A DNA stretch of 64,000 bases from Streptomyces sp. NBC_01429 (GCF_036231945.1 NZ_CP109599.1:1240001-1304000), one strand, 5' to 3'. Counted from the first letter of the stretch, positions 1 to 8,874 are shown. Program-made: numbers and translations. Notes: generated by a model from the sequence alone, not told the origin.

Positions 1-1
1 G

Positions 2-277
2 CAGTTGGGCGCCTACGACGTCCTGGGATGCCGGCAGAGCCTGGCGCTGGACTCGGACGTCCAGCACCGGTGCGGCATCGTGACCTTCCGGCACCGTGCC
101 ATCGGCGCGAGCGATCTGGGCTTCATCCTGTTCAGCCACGGCTTCATGGTGCGTACGGACGACCACTGCCAGGGCGACGGCGGGGAGAAGTCCAGCTCCG
201 TACGGGTCAGCGTCCATGTCTACAACTCGCCCGGGGAAATCGACCGGCTGCTCGAAGTCCTCACCACGCTGGAGTGA
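2..277 (+). CDS. Aminotransferase class V-fold protein, C-terminal fragment
   Basis: The gene enters from the left edge and only its last 91 codons are visible. The fragment ends in a pattern typical of the small domain of cysteine desulfurase-like, fold-type I PLP enzymes: an 'IVTFRH' strand, a 'GFMVRTDDHC' segment, and a final 'VRVSVHVYNSPGEIDRLLEVL' type helix that closes many class V aminotransferase proteins. The PLP lysine and the substrate-binding region lie outside the window, so the reaction cannot be decided. It is followed by about 117 bp and then a methyltransferase on the same strand; no hairpin was noticed between them. Confidence 0.6.
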   Translation, partial: QLGAYDVLGCRQSLALDSDVQHRCGIVTFRHRAIGASDLGFILFSHGFMVRTDDHCQGDGGEKSSSVRVSVHVYNSPGEIDRLLEVLTTLE

Positions 278-394
278 CGGGGGCGGCGACACACCATCGC
301 GCGATAATGGGAACCGTTTCCAGCTGTAGATTCGGGGGTGTCAGGCAGTCGGGCACGAGATGGGCGAAGGTGGCACGGCCAGATGGGGCTGAGT

Positions 395-1156
395 ATGGCG
401 ACGGCTGAATCGTGGGTGCGGCGATGGGAGTTGCAGCAGGCGCGGTACGCCGTCGATCGCGAGGAACGCTTCTCGGTGATCGCCGACGTCGTGGGGTACG
501 TGACACGGGAGCAGCCCCGGCCGTACGTCGTCGACCTCGGCTGCGGACCGGGGTCGCTGGCCGCGCGGATGGCCGCGCGGCTGCCCCGGGCGGAGATCGT
601 GGCGGCCGACATGGACCCCCTGCTGCTGGAGCTGGCCAGAACCCACCACCCGGACGCGGCCCGGTACGTGGACGTCGAGATCGGCGAGGAGGGCTGGACG
701 GCGGCCCTGGAACTGGACCGGCCGCTGGACGCGGCGGTGTCGACCACCGCGCTGCACTACCTCTCCGAGAACACACTGCGGCGGACCTACGCCCAACTGG
801 CGGCGGCGCTGCGCCCCGGCGGTGTCCTCATCAACGCCGACCACCTCCCCCAGCGCGACCGGGGCGGCCGCGGCGGCGCCGCGCACTCCCGCATCGCGGA
901 ACACGTCGGCCGGTGCCGGGCACAGCGGCAGCGGGCCTTCGCCCACGAGGACTGGGACGCGTGGTGGGCGGCGGTGGCGGACGACCCGGAGCTGACGGAC
1001 CTGCTCGCGGAGCGCGGCCGCCGGGGCCCGATCAGCGAGGCGGGCGAGGACCTGCCACCGCAGCGCCATGCCGAACTACTGCGACACGCGGGCTTCGAAC
1101 ACGCGGCGCCCGTCTGGCAGTTCGGCGACAGCTACGTACTGGTCGCGATCCGGTAG
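395..1156 (+). CDS. Class I SAM-dependent methyltransferase
   Basis: This encodes 253 residues with a Rossmann-type methyltransferase core. SAM-binding motif I (DLGCGPG) is at residues 47-53, an acidic residue ends strand beta-2 ('VAADMD', about residue 72), and a 'LRPGGVLINADHL' motif typical of motif III follows near residue 145. The substrate cannot be inferred. Several in-frame starts exist (338, 383, 395). I chose the ATG at 395 because a GGGG stretch precedes it by about 6 bases and the alignable domain starts just after; 383 is a reasonable alternative. It stands alone, with a decayed region downstream. Confidence 0.7.
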   Translation: MATAESWVRRWELQQARYAVDREERFSVIADVVGYVTREQPRPYVVDLGCGPGSLAARMAARLPRAEIVAADMDPLLLELARTHHPDAARYVDVEIGEEGWTAALELDRPLDAAVSTTALHYLSENTLRRTYAQLAAALRPGGVLINADHLPQRDRGGRGGAAHSRIAEHVGRCRAQRQRAFAHEDWDAWWAAVADDPELTDLLAERGRRGPISEAGEDLPPQRHAELLRHAGFEHAAPVWQFGDSYVLVAIR

Positions 1157-1211
1157 GCAGGCCGCGGGCGGGGCTGTCGGGGTGAACCGTCGCCCCCTTC
1201 GCCGCTTAACC

Positions 1212-1284
1212 TTACATGCAAAAGCTTACGACCGTAGCCACTTGCCCGCACTCACATTACACCTGTAGCCTTACGCTCGTTAGC
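1212..1284. promoter_or_regulatory. Cluster of TTAC-headed, operator-like short palindromes
   Basis: Four 14-bp units begin with TTAC, at 1212, 1226, 1257 and 1271. Three contain short inverted repeats: TACGACCGTA, TACACCTGTA and TACGCTCGTTA. The patch is visibly AT-richer than its surroundings and sits directly before the first SnoaL-like remnant. It looks like a repressor binding array (TetR-type sites often look like this) left behind when the controlled gene decayed. No partner regulator lies beside it. Confidence 0.35.
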
Positions 1285-1286
1285 AC

Positions 1287-1457
1287 GAGGGCGGCCTCCC
1301 CGGCGCCAAGGCCCCGGCCGGGACCGTGGTCACCTTCACCGGGACCGACACACTCCTCATCCAGGACGGCCGGTTCGTCGATTACTGGCTCAACACGGAC
1401 GGCCCGCACATGCTCCAGCAGCTCCAGGTCGCCCGAATGCCCGGCCTGAGCATCTGA
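1287..1457 (+). pseudogene. SnoaL-like (NTF2-fold) protein remnant, C-terminal part
   Basis: In the reading frame ending with TGA at 1455-1457 the sequence gives a 56-residue piece reading 'GTVVTFTGTDTLLIQDGRFVDYW...QQLQVARMPGLSI'. This matches the final strands of SnoaL-like polyketide cyclase/ester cyclase proteins, where a 'vtftGtdvlrvedGrivehW' pattern is usual. The frame is closed upstream by a TAG at 1281, so the first half of the roughly 130-residue fold is missing. I infer a broken gene rather than a functional short one. Confidence 0.55.
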
Positions 1458-1467
1458 GCAGCCACGA

Positions 1468-1706
1468 AGAGCCGGCCCCGGCGTCGAGACACTTCGGTAC
1501 GGCATCGCGCGGCAGTTCCAGGACGGCGACGAAGTGCTCCAGCAGCAAGTACTCCACCTGACCATGACCGACGGGTCCCGCAGTGACGTACACGCGGCGA
1601 TGCACTTCCGGTTCGACGGCGGCTCATCAACCACATCGACGAGTACTTCAAAGTCGTGCCGCTCACCGCATCCGTGCCGCCGCCCGGCTCGCCCGAACAG
1701 GGCTGA
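1468..1706 (+). pseudogene. Nuclear transport factor 2-like remnant with a frameshift
   Basis: Frame 1 gives 'YGIARQFQDGDEVLQQQVLHLTMTDGSRS...HFRFDGG'. At about 1615-1623 the similarity moves to frame 3 and continues as 'LINHIDEYFKVV', ending at TGA 1704-1706. 'fRFdDGrItriDEYfd' is a normal NTF2-like C-terminal motif, so one base appears lost (or two gained) inside a GGC-rich run. The N-terminal third is also missing. With the preceding fragment this makes two decayed NTF2-fold genes side by side. Confidence 0.55.
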
Positions 1707-1728
1707 TCGCGGCCGCCACCACAACAAC

Positions 1729-1769
1729 GAAGCCGGCCAAAGCGACATAACGTCGGTTTGACCGGCTTC
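1729..1769 (-). terminator. Terminator of tRNA-Leu
   Basis: GAAGCCGG (1729-1736) pairs with CCGGCTTC (1762-1769), with further inner pairing of CAAA/TTTG and CGAC/GTCG. On the minus strand it follows the tRNA 3' end by 17 bases and is succeeded by a T-rich stretch (GTTGTTGTGG). Confidence 0.7.
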
Positions 1770-1786
1770 ATTTGGTCGGATGACCT

Positions 1787-1874
1787 TGGTGTCCGAGGGG
1801 GGACTTGAACCCCCACGCCCGATAAAGGGCACTAGCACCTCAAGCTAGCGCGTCTGCCATTCCGCCACCCGGAC
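1787..1874 (-). tRNA. tRNA-Leu (anticodon GAG)
   Basis: Read on the minus strand, the 88-nt gene has a 7-bp acceptor stem (GTCCGGG with CTCGGAC, one G-T pair). Its anticodon arm is CTAGC/GCTAG around the loop TTGAGGT (anticodon GAG). It has a long class II variable arm (GTGCCCTTTATCGGGCGT region), a T arm with GGTTCAAGTCC, and an encoded CCA end at 1787-1789. The long variable arm and the GAG anticodon identify it as a leucine tRNA reading CUC/CUU, heavily used codons in GC-rich genomes. Confidence 0.97.
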
Positions 1875-2262
1875 GAGTGGTCGAACCGCTTCCCGTGGTC
1901 GCGGCGACAGGCTCAACAATACCAGGGGTCGACGGGCGCTCTCACCCCCATATCCGGTGGTCAGCGGTGCGCGACGGGCGTCGTGCGCACGGGGCGCGGC
2001 GGGCCGGGTACGCGCCGTGCGGGGAGCGGGCCGGCGGGCGTCCCCGAGGGCCGTGACCATCGCGCGGCGGCGGCGCGGCACGCACCCGCCGGGCCGGGCC
2101 CGGCCCCTTTTCCCGAAAGTGCCGCTTCCCCGAAAGTGCCGCATGCCCTCTGGACACCGTCCGCCGGATGCGGGATAACAATCTTCATACAGTATTCGTC
2201 GACTGTATGCAATGTTCTGGGAGGGCGGTCGTCCTCCCCTACGAAGGGACAGGGACCTCCTC
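1875..2262. other. Divergent intergenic region between tRNA-Leu and the oxalate operon
   Basis: These 388 bases hold the tRNA promoter side (left) and the leader of the four-gene operon starting at 2263 (right). The left two thirds are very GC-rich with only spurious reading frames. The right end becomes AT-richer around 2170-2220, where the operator-like inverted repeat lies. I see no small gene or RNA here. Confidence 0.6.
2186..2209. promoter_or_regulatory. Operator-like inverted repeat before the oxalate operon
   Basis: CATACAGT (2186-2193) and ACTGTATG (2202-2209) are perfect 8-bp inverted repeats separated by 8 bases. They sit in the AT-rich part of the leader, 54 bp upstream of the first start codon. 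The symmetry fits a dimeric repressor overlapping the operon promoter. The reverse-strand core TACAGTCGAC resembles TACAGTCTAC upstream of the GntR gene near 29.78 kb. Confidence 0.5.
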
Positions 2263-3945
2263 ATGCCCGACGACAGCCAGGAACTCATCTCCGGTGGTCA
2301 TCTGGTCGCCAAGGCACTCAAAGCTGAGGGTGTCGAGGTCATTTACACACTCTGCGGCGGCCACATCATCGACATCTACGACGGCTGCGTCGACGAGGGC
2401 ATCGAAGTCGTCGACGTGCGCCACGAGCAGGTCGCCGCGCACGCCGCCGACGGCTATGCCCGGATCACCGGCAAGCCGGGCTGCGCGGTGGTCACCGCCG
2501 GTCCCGGGACGACCGACGCCGTCACCGGTGTCGCCAACGCGTTCCGCGCCGAGTCCCCCATGCTGCTCATCGGTGGCCAAGGGGCCCACTCCCAGCACAA
2601 GATGGGGTCGCTGCAGGACCTGCCGCACGTCGACATGATGACGCCGATCACCAAGTTCGCCGCCACCGTGCCGGACACGGCGCGCGCCGCCGACATGGTG
2701 TCCATGGCCTTTCGCGAGTGCTACCACGGCGCACCGGGGCCGTCCTTCCTGGAGATCCCGCGCGATGTGCTCGACGCCAAGGTGCCGGTGGCGAAGGCCC
2801 GGGTCCCCGAGGCCGGCCGCTACCGGGCCTCGACCCGCTCGGCCGGCGACCCCGAGGCCGTCGAGACTCTCGCCGACCTGCTCGTCCGGGCCGAGAAGCC
2901 GGCGATCCTGCTCGGCAGCCAGGTCTGGACGACCCGGGGAACGGACGCCGCCGTCGAGCTGGTGCGCACCCTCAACATCCCCGCGTACATGAACGGCGCG
3001 GGGCGCGGCACCCTGCCGCCCGGCGATCCGCACCACTTCCAGCTCTCCCGGCGCTACGCGTTCTCCCACGCCGACCTCATCGTCATCGTCGGTACGCCCT
3101 TCGACTTCCGGATGGGGTACGGCAAGCGGCTCTCGCCGGACGCGACCGTCGTCCAGATCGACCTCGACTACCGTACGGTCGGCAAGAACCGGGACATCGA
3201 CCTCGGCATCGTCGGTGACGCCGGGCTCGTCCTGGCCTCCGTCACCCAGGCCGCGAGCGGGCGGCTGGGCGGCGGTGCGGTCAAGCGCAAGGCGTGGCTG
3301 GACGAGCTGCGTGCCGCCGAACAGGCCGCGATCGAGAAGCGGTTGCCGCAGCTGCGTTCGGACGCCTCGCCCATTCATCCGTACCGGCTGGTCAGCGAGA
3401 TCAACGAGTTTCTCACCGAGGATTCGATCTACATCGGGGACGGCGGCGACATCGTCACCTTCTCCGGGCAGGTCGTCCAGCCCAAATCACCGGGCCACTG
3501 GATGGACCCGGGCCCGCTCGGCACCCTCGGTGTCGGGGTGCCGTTCGTCCTCGCCGCCAAGCAGGCCAGGCCCGACGAGGAGGTCGTCGCCCTCTTCGGT
3601 GACGGCGCCTTCTCGCTGACCGGCTGGGACTTCGAGACGCTGGTGCGCTACAACCTGCCCTTCGTCGGCATCGTCGGCAACAACTCCTCGATGAACCAGA
3701 TCCGTTACGGCCAGAAGGCCAAGTACGGCGATGAGCGCGAGCGGGTCGGGAACACCCTCGGCGACGTCCACTACGACAAGTTCGCCCAGATGCTGGGGGG
3801 TTACGGCGAGGAGGTCCGCGACCCCGCCGAGATCGCCCCCGCGCTGCGGCGGGCGCGCGAGTCCGGGCTGCCGTCGCTGATCAACGTCTGGGTGGATCCC
3901 GACGCGTACGCCCCCGGAACCATGAACCAGACCATGTACAAGTGA
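2263..3945 (+). CDS. Thiamine diphosphate-dependent enzyme, candidate oxalyl-CoA decarboxylase
   Basis: The protein has 560 residues and the three-domain layout of the acetolactate synthase/oxalyl-CoA decarboxylase superfamily. The N-terminal Pyr domain carries the activating glutamate in 'RHEQ' (Glu55). A central nucleotide-binding-like domain follows, then a C-terminal PP domain with the ThDP motif GDG (446-448) and NN about 25 residues later. ATG 2263 is preferred over 2212, because the extra N-terminal 17 codons have no family match and lie in the leader. It is followed at once by a convincing formyl-CoA transferase gene, so decarboxylation of oxalyl-CoA to formyl-CoA is the natural proposal. 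By sequence alone it could also be annotated as acetolactate synthase-like or glyoxylate carboligase-like, so the substrate is inferred from context. Confidence 0.75.
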   Translation: MPDDSQELISGGHLVAKALKAEGVEVIYTLCGGHIIDIYDGCVDEGIEVVDVRHEQVAAHAADGYARITGKPGCAVVTAGPGTTDAVTGVANAFRAESPMLLIGGQGAHSQHKMGSLQDLPHVDMMTPITKFAATVPDTARAADMVSMAFRECYHGAPGPSFLEIPRDVLDAKVPVAKARVPEAGRYRASTRSAGDPEAVETLADLLVRAEKPAILLGSQVWTTRGTDAAVELVRTLNIPAYMNGAGRGTLPPGDPHHFQLSRRYAFSHADLIVIVGTPFDFRMGYGKRLSPDATVVQIDLDYRTVGKNRDIDLGIVGDAGLVLASVTQAASGRLGGGAVKRKAWLDELRAAEQAAIEKRLPQLRSDASPIHPYRLVSEINEFLTEDSIYIGDGGDIVTFSGQVVQPKSPGHWMDPGPLGTLGVGVPFVLAAKQARPDEEVVALFGDGAFSLTGWDFETLVRYNLPFVGIVGNNSSMNQIRYGQKAKYGDERERVGNTLGDVHYDKFAQMLGGYGEEVRDPAEIAPALRRARESGLPSLINVWVDPDAYAPGTMNQTMYK

Positions 3946-3962
3946 GCGAAGGAGCCTCCCCC

Positions 3963-5219
3963 ATGACCTCGGCTCTCGATGACCCGGCGGGCCCGAAGGC
4001 GCTCTCCGGCGTCCGCGTCCTGGACATGACGCACGTTCAGTCGGGCCCGTCCGCGACCCAGTTGCTGGGCTGGCTCGGCGCCGACGTGGTGAAGCTGGAG
4101 TCGCCGTCCGGCGACATCACCCGCAAGCAGCTGCGCGACCTGCCCGATGTCGACTCGCTCTACTTCACGATGCTCAACTGCAACAAGCGGTCCATCACCC
4201 TCAACACCAAGACGGAGCGCGGAAGTGAGATCCTCACGGAACTCATCCGCCGTTCCGACGTGTTGGTGGAGAACTTCGGCCCCGGCGCCGTGGACCGGAT
4301 GGGGTTCACCTGGGAGCGCATCCAGGAGATCAATCCGCGCATCGTGTACGCCTCCATCAAGGGGTTCGGGGAGGGCCCGTACACCAACTTCAAGGCGTAC
4401 GAGGTCGTCGCCCAGGCCATGGGCGGCTCGATGTCCACGACCGGTTTCGAGGACGGTCCCCCGCTCGCGACCGGCGCCCAGATCGGTGACTCGGGCACCG
4501 GGGTGCACGCGGTCGCCGGCATTCTCGCCGCGCTCTTCCAGCGGGAGCACACCGGGCGCGGCCAGCGGGTCAATGTCGCCATGCAGCACGCCGTGCTCAA
4601 TCTCTGCCGGGTGAAACTCCGTGACCAGCAGCGACTCGCCCACGGACCGCTCGCCGAGTACCCGAACGACGACTTCGGCGACGAGGTGCCGCGCGGTGGC
4701 AACGCGAGCGGCGGCGGGCAGCCCGGGTGGGCCGTGCGCTGCGCGCCCGGCGGGCCCAACGACTATGTGTACGTGATCGTGCAGCCGGTGGGCTGGCGGC
4801 CGGTCACCGCGCTGATGGGCCGTCCCGAGCTGGCGGACGACCCGGAGTGGGCCACGCCCGAGGCGCGGCTGCCGAAGCTGGGCAAGATGTTCCAGCTCAT
4901 CGAGGAGTGGACGGCCACCCTGCCCAAGTGGGAGGTGCTGGAGCGGCTCAACGCCCACAACATCCCGTGCGGTCCGATCCTCTCCACCCGGGAGATCGTC
5001 GAGGACGCCTCGCTGGCCGCCAACGGGATGGTCGTCGAGGTCCCCCATCCCGAGCGCGGCTCCTTCACCACGGTGGGCTCCCCGCTCAAACTCTCCGACT
5101 CCCCCGTGGAGGTGGTCACCTCGCCGCTGCTGGGCGAGCACAACGCGGAGGTGTACGGCGGCGAACTCGGCCTGAGCGAAGAGGATCTGCGGCTTCTCAA
5201 GACGGACGGAGTCATCTGA
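3963..5219 (+). CDS. frc: Formyl-CoA:oxalate CoA-transferase (class III CoA transferase)
   Basis: This 418-residue class III (CaiB/BaiF family) CoA-transferase should move CoA from formyl-CoA to oxalate, giving oxalyl-CoA and formate. It shows the signature aspartate in 'IGDSGTG' (Asp176, equivalent to the Asp169 that forms the acyl anhydride in the Oxalobacter enzyme). It also has the glycine loop 'GGGQPGW' near residues 250-256, and a C-terminal 'IPCGPI...LLGEH' region that follows Frc closely. ATG 3963 was chosen because GGAG lies 8 bases upstream; the reading frame is open from 3942 but those codons overlap the ribosome site. There is a 17-bp gap from the ThDP enzyme and a 2-bp gap to the next gene, so the operon is tight. 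It is the best-supported oxalate-specific gene here. Confidence 0.85.
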   Translation: MTSALDDPAGPKALSGVRVLDMTHVQSGPSATQLLGWLGADVVKLESPSGDITRKQLRDLPDVDSLYFTMLNCNKRSITLNTKTERGSEILTELIRRSDVLVENFGPGAVDRMGFTWERIQEINPRIVYASIKGFGEGPYTNFKAYEVVAQAMGGSMSTTGFEDGPPLATGAQIGDSGTGVHAVAGILAALFQREHTGRGQRVNVAMQHAVLNLCRVKLRDQQRLAHGPLAEYPNDDFGDEVPRGGNASGGGQPGWAVRCAPGGPNDYVYVIVQPVGWRPVTALMGRPELADDPEWATPEARLPKLGKMFQLIEEWTATLPKWEVLERLNAHNIPCGPILSTREIVEDASLAANGMVVEVPHPERGSFTTVGSPLKLSDSPVEVVTSPLLGEHNAEVYGGELGLSEEDLRLLKTDGVI

Positions 5220-5221
5220 CA

Positions 5222-7441
5222 GTGAACACCACGCAGGACCATCAGCAGGAGAGTCAGCAGGACGGTCGGCAGGAGAGCGGGCAGGACCGCGAGGCCGCGC
5301 GCGCGGTACGCGCCGTCCTCGACGCCGCGCTCGCCGAGGGACGCACCTCCCTCACCGCGCCCGAGGGCAAGGCCGTCACGGACGCGTACGGCATCCCCAC
5401 TCCGGCCGAGGCGCTCGCCGAGACCGCCGACGAGGCGGTGGCGCTCGCCGCGCGGATCGGCTTCCCGGTCGCGATGAAGATCGTCTCGCCGGAGATCACG
5501 CACAAGACCGACGCGGGCGGTGTGCGGATCTCCCTCACCTCGGCCGCCGAGGTGCGCGGGGCCTTCGCCGCGATCGTCACCAACGCCCGCGCGTACGCGC
5601 CGGACGCCCGGATCCTCGGCGTACAGGTGCAGCAGATGGTGCCCGAGGGCACCGAGGTGCTGATCGGCACGGTCACGGACCCGACGTTCGGCAAGATCGT
5701 GGCCTTCGGTCTCGGCGGGGTGCTGGTGGAGGTCCTCAAGGACGTCACCTTCCGGCTCGCCCCGGCCTCCGCGGACGAGGCGCTGTCGATGCTCGACGGG
5801 ATCCGCGCGGCGGAGATCCTGCGCGGGGTGCGCGGCGCCCCCGGCGTCGACCGGGACGCGCTCGCCGGGCTGATCGTGCGGGTGTCGCGGCTCGCGGCGG
5901 ACTTCCCCGAGATCGCGGAGGTCGACCTCAATCCGGTGTTCGCCTCGGCGAGCGGGGTGATGGCCGCCGACGTGCGGATCCTGCTCTCCACGCGACCGCC
6001 GCTCCAGCGGCGCACGTACACCCGCGAGGAGATCCTCGTCTCGATGGACCGGCTGATGAAGCCCGCCTCGGTGGCGGTGATCGGCGCCTCCAACGAGCAG
6101 GGCAAGATCGGCAATTCGGTCATGCGGAATCTGATCGACGGCGGATTTCCCGGCGAGATCCATCCCGTGAACCCCAAGGCCGACGACATACTCGGCCGCA
6201 AGGCGTACAAGAGCGTGCTGGACGTTCCGGGCGAGCCCGATGTGGCGGTGTTCGCGATCCCGGCGAAGTTCGTTCCCGCGGCGCTGGAGGAGGTCGGCCG
6301 CAAGGGCGTGCCGAACGCCGTGCTGATCCCGTCCGGCTTCGCGGAGACCGGTGAACACGCCCTCCAGGAAAGGATCGTGGAGATCGCGGAGCGGTACGGG
6401 GTGCGGCTGCTCGGGCCGAACATCTACGGCTACTACTCCACCTGGCAGGACCTGTGCGCCACCTTCTGCACCCCGTACGACGTCAGGGGCGGGGTGGCGC
6501 TGACCTCGCAGTCCGGTGGCATCGGGATGGCGATCCTCGGCTTCGCGCGGTCGACCGGGACCGGGGTGTCCGCCATCGTCGGTCTCGGCAACAAGTCGGA
6601 TCTGGACGAGGACGATCTGCTGACCTGGTTCGGCGAGGACCCGCACACCGAGTGTGTCGCCATGCACCTGGAGGACCTCAAGGACGGCCGCGCCTTCGTG
6701 GCGGCGGCGCGGGCCACCGTGCCGAAGAAGCCGGTGGTGGTCCTCAAGGCCGGGCGTACGGAGGCGGGTGCGAGGGCGGCCGGCTCGCACACGGGCGCGC
6801 TCGCCGGGGACGACGCGGTGTACGACGACATCCTGCGCCAGGCCGGGGTGATCCGGGCGCCGGGGCTGAACGAGATGCTGGAGTACGCGCGGGCGCTGCC
6901 GGTGCTCCCCACGCCGCGGGGCGACAACGTCGTCATCATCACGGGCGCGGGTGGCTCCGGGGTGCTGCTCTCGGACGCCATCGTCGACAACGGGCTCTCC
7001 CTGATGGAGATTCCGCCGGATCTGGACCGGGCGTTCCGCGCGTTCATCCCGCCCTTCGGCGCGGCGGGCAACCCGGTGGACATCACCGGCGGCGAGCCGC
7101 CGTCCACGTACGAGGCGACGATCCGGCTCGGTCTGGAGGATCCGCGGATCCACGCGCTGGTGCTGGGCTACTGGCACACCATCGTCACCCCGCCGATGGT
7201 GTTCGCCGAGCTGACGGCCCGGGTGGTGGCGGAGTTCCGGGAGCGCGGCATCCACAAGCCGGTCGTGGCGTCGCTCGCGGGCGATGTGGAGGTCGAGGAG
7301 GCGTGCCGGTACCTGTTCGAGCACGGGGTGGTGGCCTATCCATACACCACGGAGCGGCCCGTCGCCGTGCTGGGAGCCAAGTACGCGTGGGCCCGGGCGG
7401 CTGGGCTGCTGGGCGACCGGACTGTTGAGGAGATCGACTGA
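5222..7441 (+). CDS. NDP-forming acyl-CoA synthetase (acetate--CoA ligase family)
   Basis: This encodes 739 residues. An ATP-grasp domain comes first (about residues 35-255, 'FPVAMKIVSPEITHKTDAGGV'). A CoA-binding Rossmann domain follows (from about 283, 'SVAVIGASN...GKIGNSVMRNL'), then a succinyl-CoA ligase-like domain with the phospho-histidine in 'AGSHTGALAG' (His523). These enzymes interconvert acyl-CoA + NDP + Pi with acid + NTP + CoA. Here it could charge oxalate with CoA to prime the cycle, or recover energy from an acyl-CoA product; the sequence does not say which. In most fused family members the CoA-binding domain leads, so this order is the swapped one. The GTG start lies 2 bp after the frc stop, and the gene ends 1 bp before the transporter start. 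Confidence 0.8.
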   Translation: MNTTQDHQQESQQDGRQESGQDREAARAVRAVLDAALAEGRTSLTAPEGKAVTDAYGIPTPAEALAETADEAVALAARIGFPVAMKIVSPEITHKTDAGGVRISLTSAAEVRGAFAAIVTNARAYAPDARILGVQVQQMVPEGTEVLIGTVTDPTFGKIVAFGLGGVLVEVLKDVTFRLAPASADEALSMLDGIRAAEILRGVRGAPGVDRDALAGLIVRVSRLAADFPEIAEVDLNPVFASASGVMAADVRILLSTRPPLQRRTYTREEILVSMDRLMKPASVAVIGASNEQGKIGNSVMRNLIDGGFPGEIHPVNPKADDILGRKAYKSVLDVPGEPDVAVFAIPAKFVPAALEEVGRKGVPNAVLIPSGFAETGEHALQERIVEIAERYGVRLLGPNIYGYYSTWQDLCATFCTPYDVRGGVALTSQSGGIGMAILGFARSTGTGVSAIVGLGNKSDLDEDDLLTWFGEDPHTECVAMHLEDLKDGRAFVAAARATVPKKPVVVLKAGRTEAGARAAGSHTGALAGDDAVYDDILRQAGVIRAPGLNEMLEYARALPVLPTPRGDNVVIITGAGGSGVLLSDAIVDNGLSLMEIPPDLDRAFRAFIPPFGAAGNPVDITGGEPPSTYEATIRLGLEDPRIHALVLGYWHTIVTPPMVFAELTARVVAEFRERGIHKPVVASLAGDVEVEEACRYLFEHGVVAYPYTTERPVAVLGAKYAWARAAGLLGDRTVEEID

Positions 7442-7442
7442 C

Positions 7443-8813
7443 ATGACAGCGGAACCTCTCTCAGGTACGTCCGCGCCGGCTCGGCCCGGCGCGGACTACC
7501 GCGAGATCACCGACGAACGCGGCCGGGTCTACCGGGTCGGCGAGTCCGACCGGCAGATCCTCGGCCTCCCCCGCTGGACGATGGTGGCGCTGCCGTGGCT
7601 CGCCATGCTCGCCATCAGTGTGTTCGAGTACGCCTTCGGAGCCGCCGAGGAGACGCTCTCCCGAGCGCACCACTGGACCTCGACCAACACCTTCTGGGTG
7701 CTCAGTGTCTGGATCTTCTTCCAGGCCGCTGTCTCCTTCCCCGCCGGCCGGCTGCGCGAGAAGGGCATCCTGACCAGCAGATCCGCCATGATCATCGGTT
7801 CGTTCTGCTCACTGCTCGGCTTCCTCAGTCTGAGTCACGCGCCGAACTTCTGGCTCGCCCTGGCCGGCTTCGGCCTGCTCGGCGGGGTCGGCTCGGGGCT
7901 GATCTACTCGACCAGTGTGAACATGGTCGGCAAGTGGTATCCGGAGCGCAGAGGCGGCAAGACCGGGTTCGTCAACGGCGCCTTCGCCTACGGTGCGGTT
8001 CCGTTCATCTTTCTGTTCACCTACGGCTTCGACACCTCGAACTACCACGCGGTGCTCGACCTCGTCGGTGTGTACGTCCTGGCCCTGACCCTGATAGCCG
8101 GGCTGTTCTTCAAGGACCCGCCGAAGAACTGGTGGCCCGCGCACGTCGATCCGGTCAGCCGTACGGGCAACACCAAGTCCGCCGCCGCACTGGCCAAGAA
8201 CCCTCCGGCGGTACGGCAGTTCAGCCCGAGGGAGGCGTTAGGGACCGGCACCGTCCCGTTGATGTGGCTGTGCATGCTGTGCTGCGCGGGCGTCTCCATC
8301 TTCGGGATCTCGTTCCAGGTGCCCTTCGCGAAGGAGATGGGGTTCGGTCCGCTGATCGCGGCCTCGTCGATGGGTGTGATGTCGGTGATCAACGGCACCG
8401 GGCGCGGGGTGGTGGGCTGGCTCTCGGACAAGCTGGGCCGGCGCGCCACTCTCACCTACGTCTGTCTGGTGCTGGCCGTGGCGCAGTTCGGTGTGCTGTG
8501 GGCCGGGGAGATGCGCAACCAGACGCTGTTCCTGGTCTTCGCCTTCCTCTCCGGCTTCGGCGGCGGCGCGTTCTATCCGCTGTTCGCCGCGCTCGTACCG
8601 GACTACTTCGGTGAGAACAACAACGCCTCGAACTACGGCATGGTGTACAGCGCGAAGCTGGTCAGCGGATTGTTCGGCGGCGGGATCGGCGCGGTGGTGG
8701 TGGCGTCGTGGGGGTACGCGGGGGCGTACACGGCATCCGGTGTGGTGTCGCTGATCGCCGCCGGGATCTCGCTGACGCTGCGGCAGCCGGGCGGCCCGCC
8801 GCACGGCGTGTGA
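7443..8813 (+). CDS. OFA-family MFS transporter (oxalate/formate antiporter-like)
   Basis: This is a 456-residue major facilitator with about 12 hydrophobic spans after a roughly 45-residue hydrophilic N-terminus. Features typical of the oxalate:formate antiporter group include 'GLLGGVGSGLIYSTSVNMVGKWYPERRG' in the first half and 'INGTGRGVVGWLSDKLGRR' (near residue 320) in the loop between spans 8 and 9. The likely role is to bring oxalate in against formate at the cytoplasmic membrane, completing a cycle with the CoA-transferase and decarboxylase genes before it. The ATG follows the previous stop by one base, so translation is probably coupled. Substrate is inferred from neighbours, since OFA members also carry other carboxylates. 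Confidence 0.8.
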   Translation: MTAEPLSGTSAPARPGADYREITDERGRVYRVGESDRQILGLPRWTMVALPWLAMLAISVFEYAFGAAEETLSRAHHWTSTNTFWVLSVWIFFQAAVSFPAGRLREKGILTSRSAMIIGSFCSLLGFLSLSHAPNFWLALAGFGLLGGVGSGLIYSTSVNMVGKWYPERRGGKTGFVNGAFAYGAVPFIFLFTYGFDTSNYHAVLDLVGVYVLALTLIAGLFFKDPPKNWWPAHVDPVSRTGNTKSAAALAKNPPAVRQFSPREALGTGTVPLMWLCMLCCAGVSIFGISFQVPFAKEMGFGPLIAASSMGVMSVINGTGRGVVGWLSDKLGRRATLTYVCLVLAVAQFGVLWAGEMRNQTLFLVFAFLSGFGGGAFYPLFAALVPDYFGENNNASNYGMVYSAKLVSGLFGGGIGAVVVASWGYAGAYTASGVVSLIAAGISLTLRQPGGPPHGV

Positions 8814-8831
8814 GCAGCCGCGCGGCGGGCC
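8793..8831. terminator. Hairpin between convergent genes
   Basis: GGCCCGCCGC (8793-8802) and GCGGCGGGCC (8822-8831) form a 10-bp stem with a 19-base loop. The hairpin spans the MFS stop codon and lies 44 bp before the end of the convergent gene. It is a plausible bidirectional terminator. Confidence 0.45.
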
Positions 8832-8874
8832 GTACCGTACACCCGCGGTGTTCAGAGGCGGGTCCGGAGGCGGG

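Noticed and set aside
1787..1874. tRNA-Leu as an attachment site for an integrated element
   Set aside because: No integrase, excisionase or repeated tRNA 3' end was seen in the window; the decayed genes beside it have chromosomal-type families.
4763..7444. 893-codon minus-strand open frame opposite the acyl-CoA synthetase
   Set aside because: Antisense shadow; its composition is Arg/His/Gly-rich and there is no recognisable motif.
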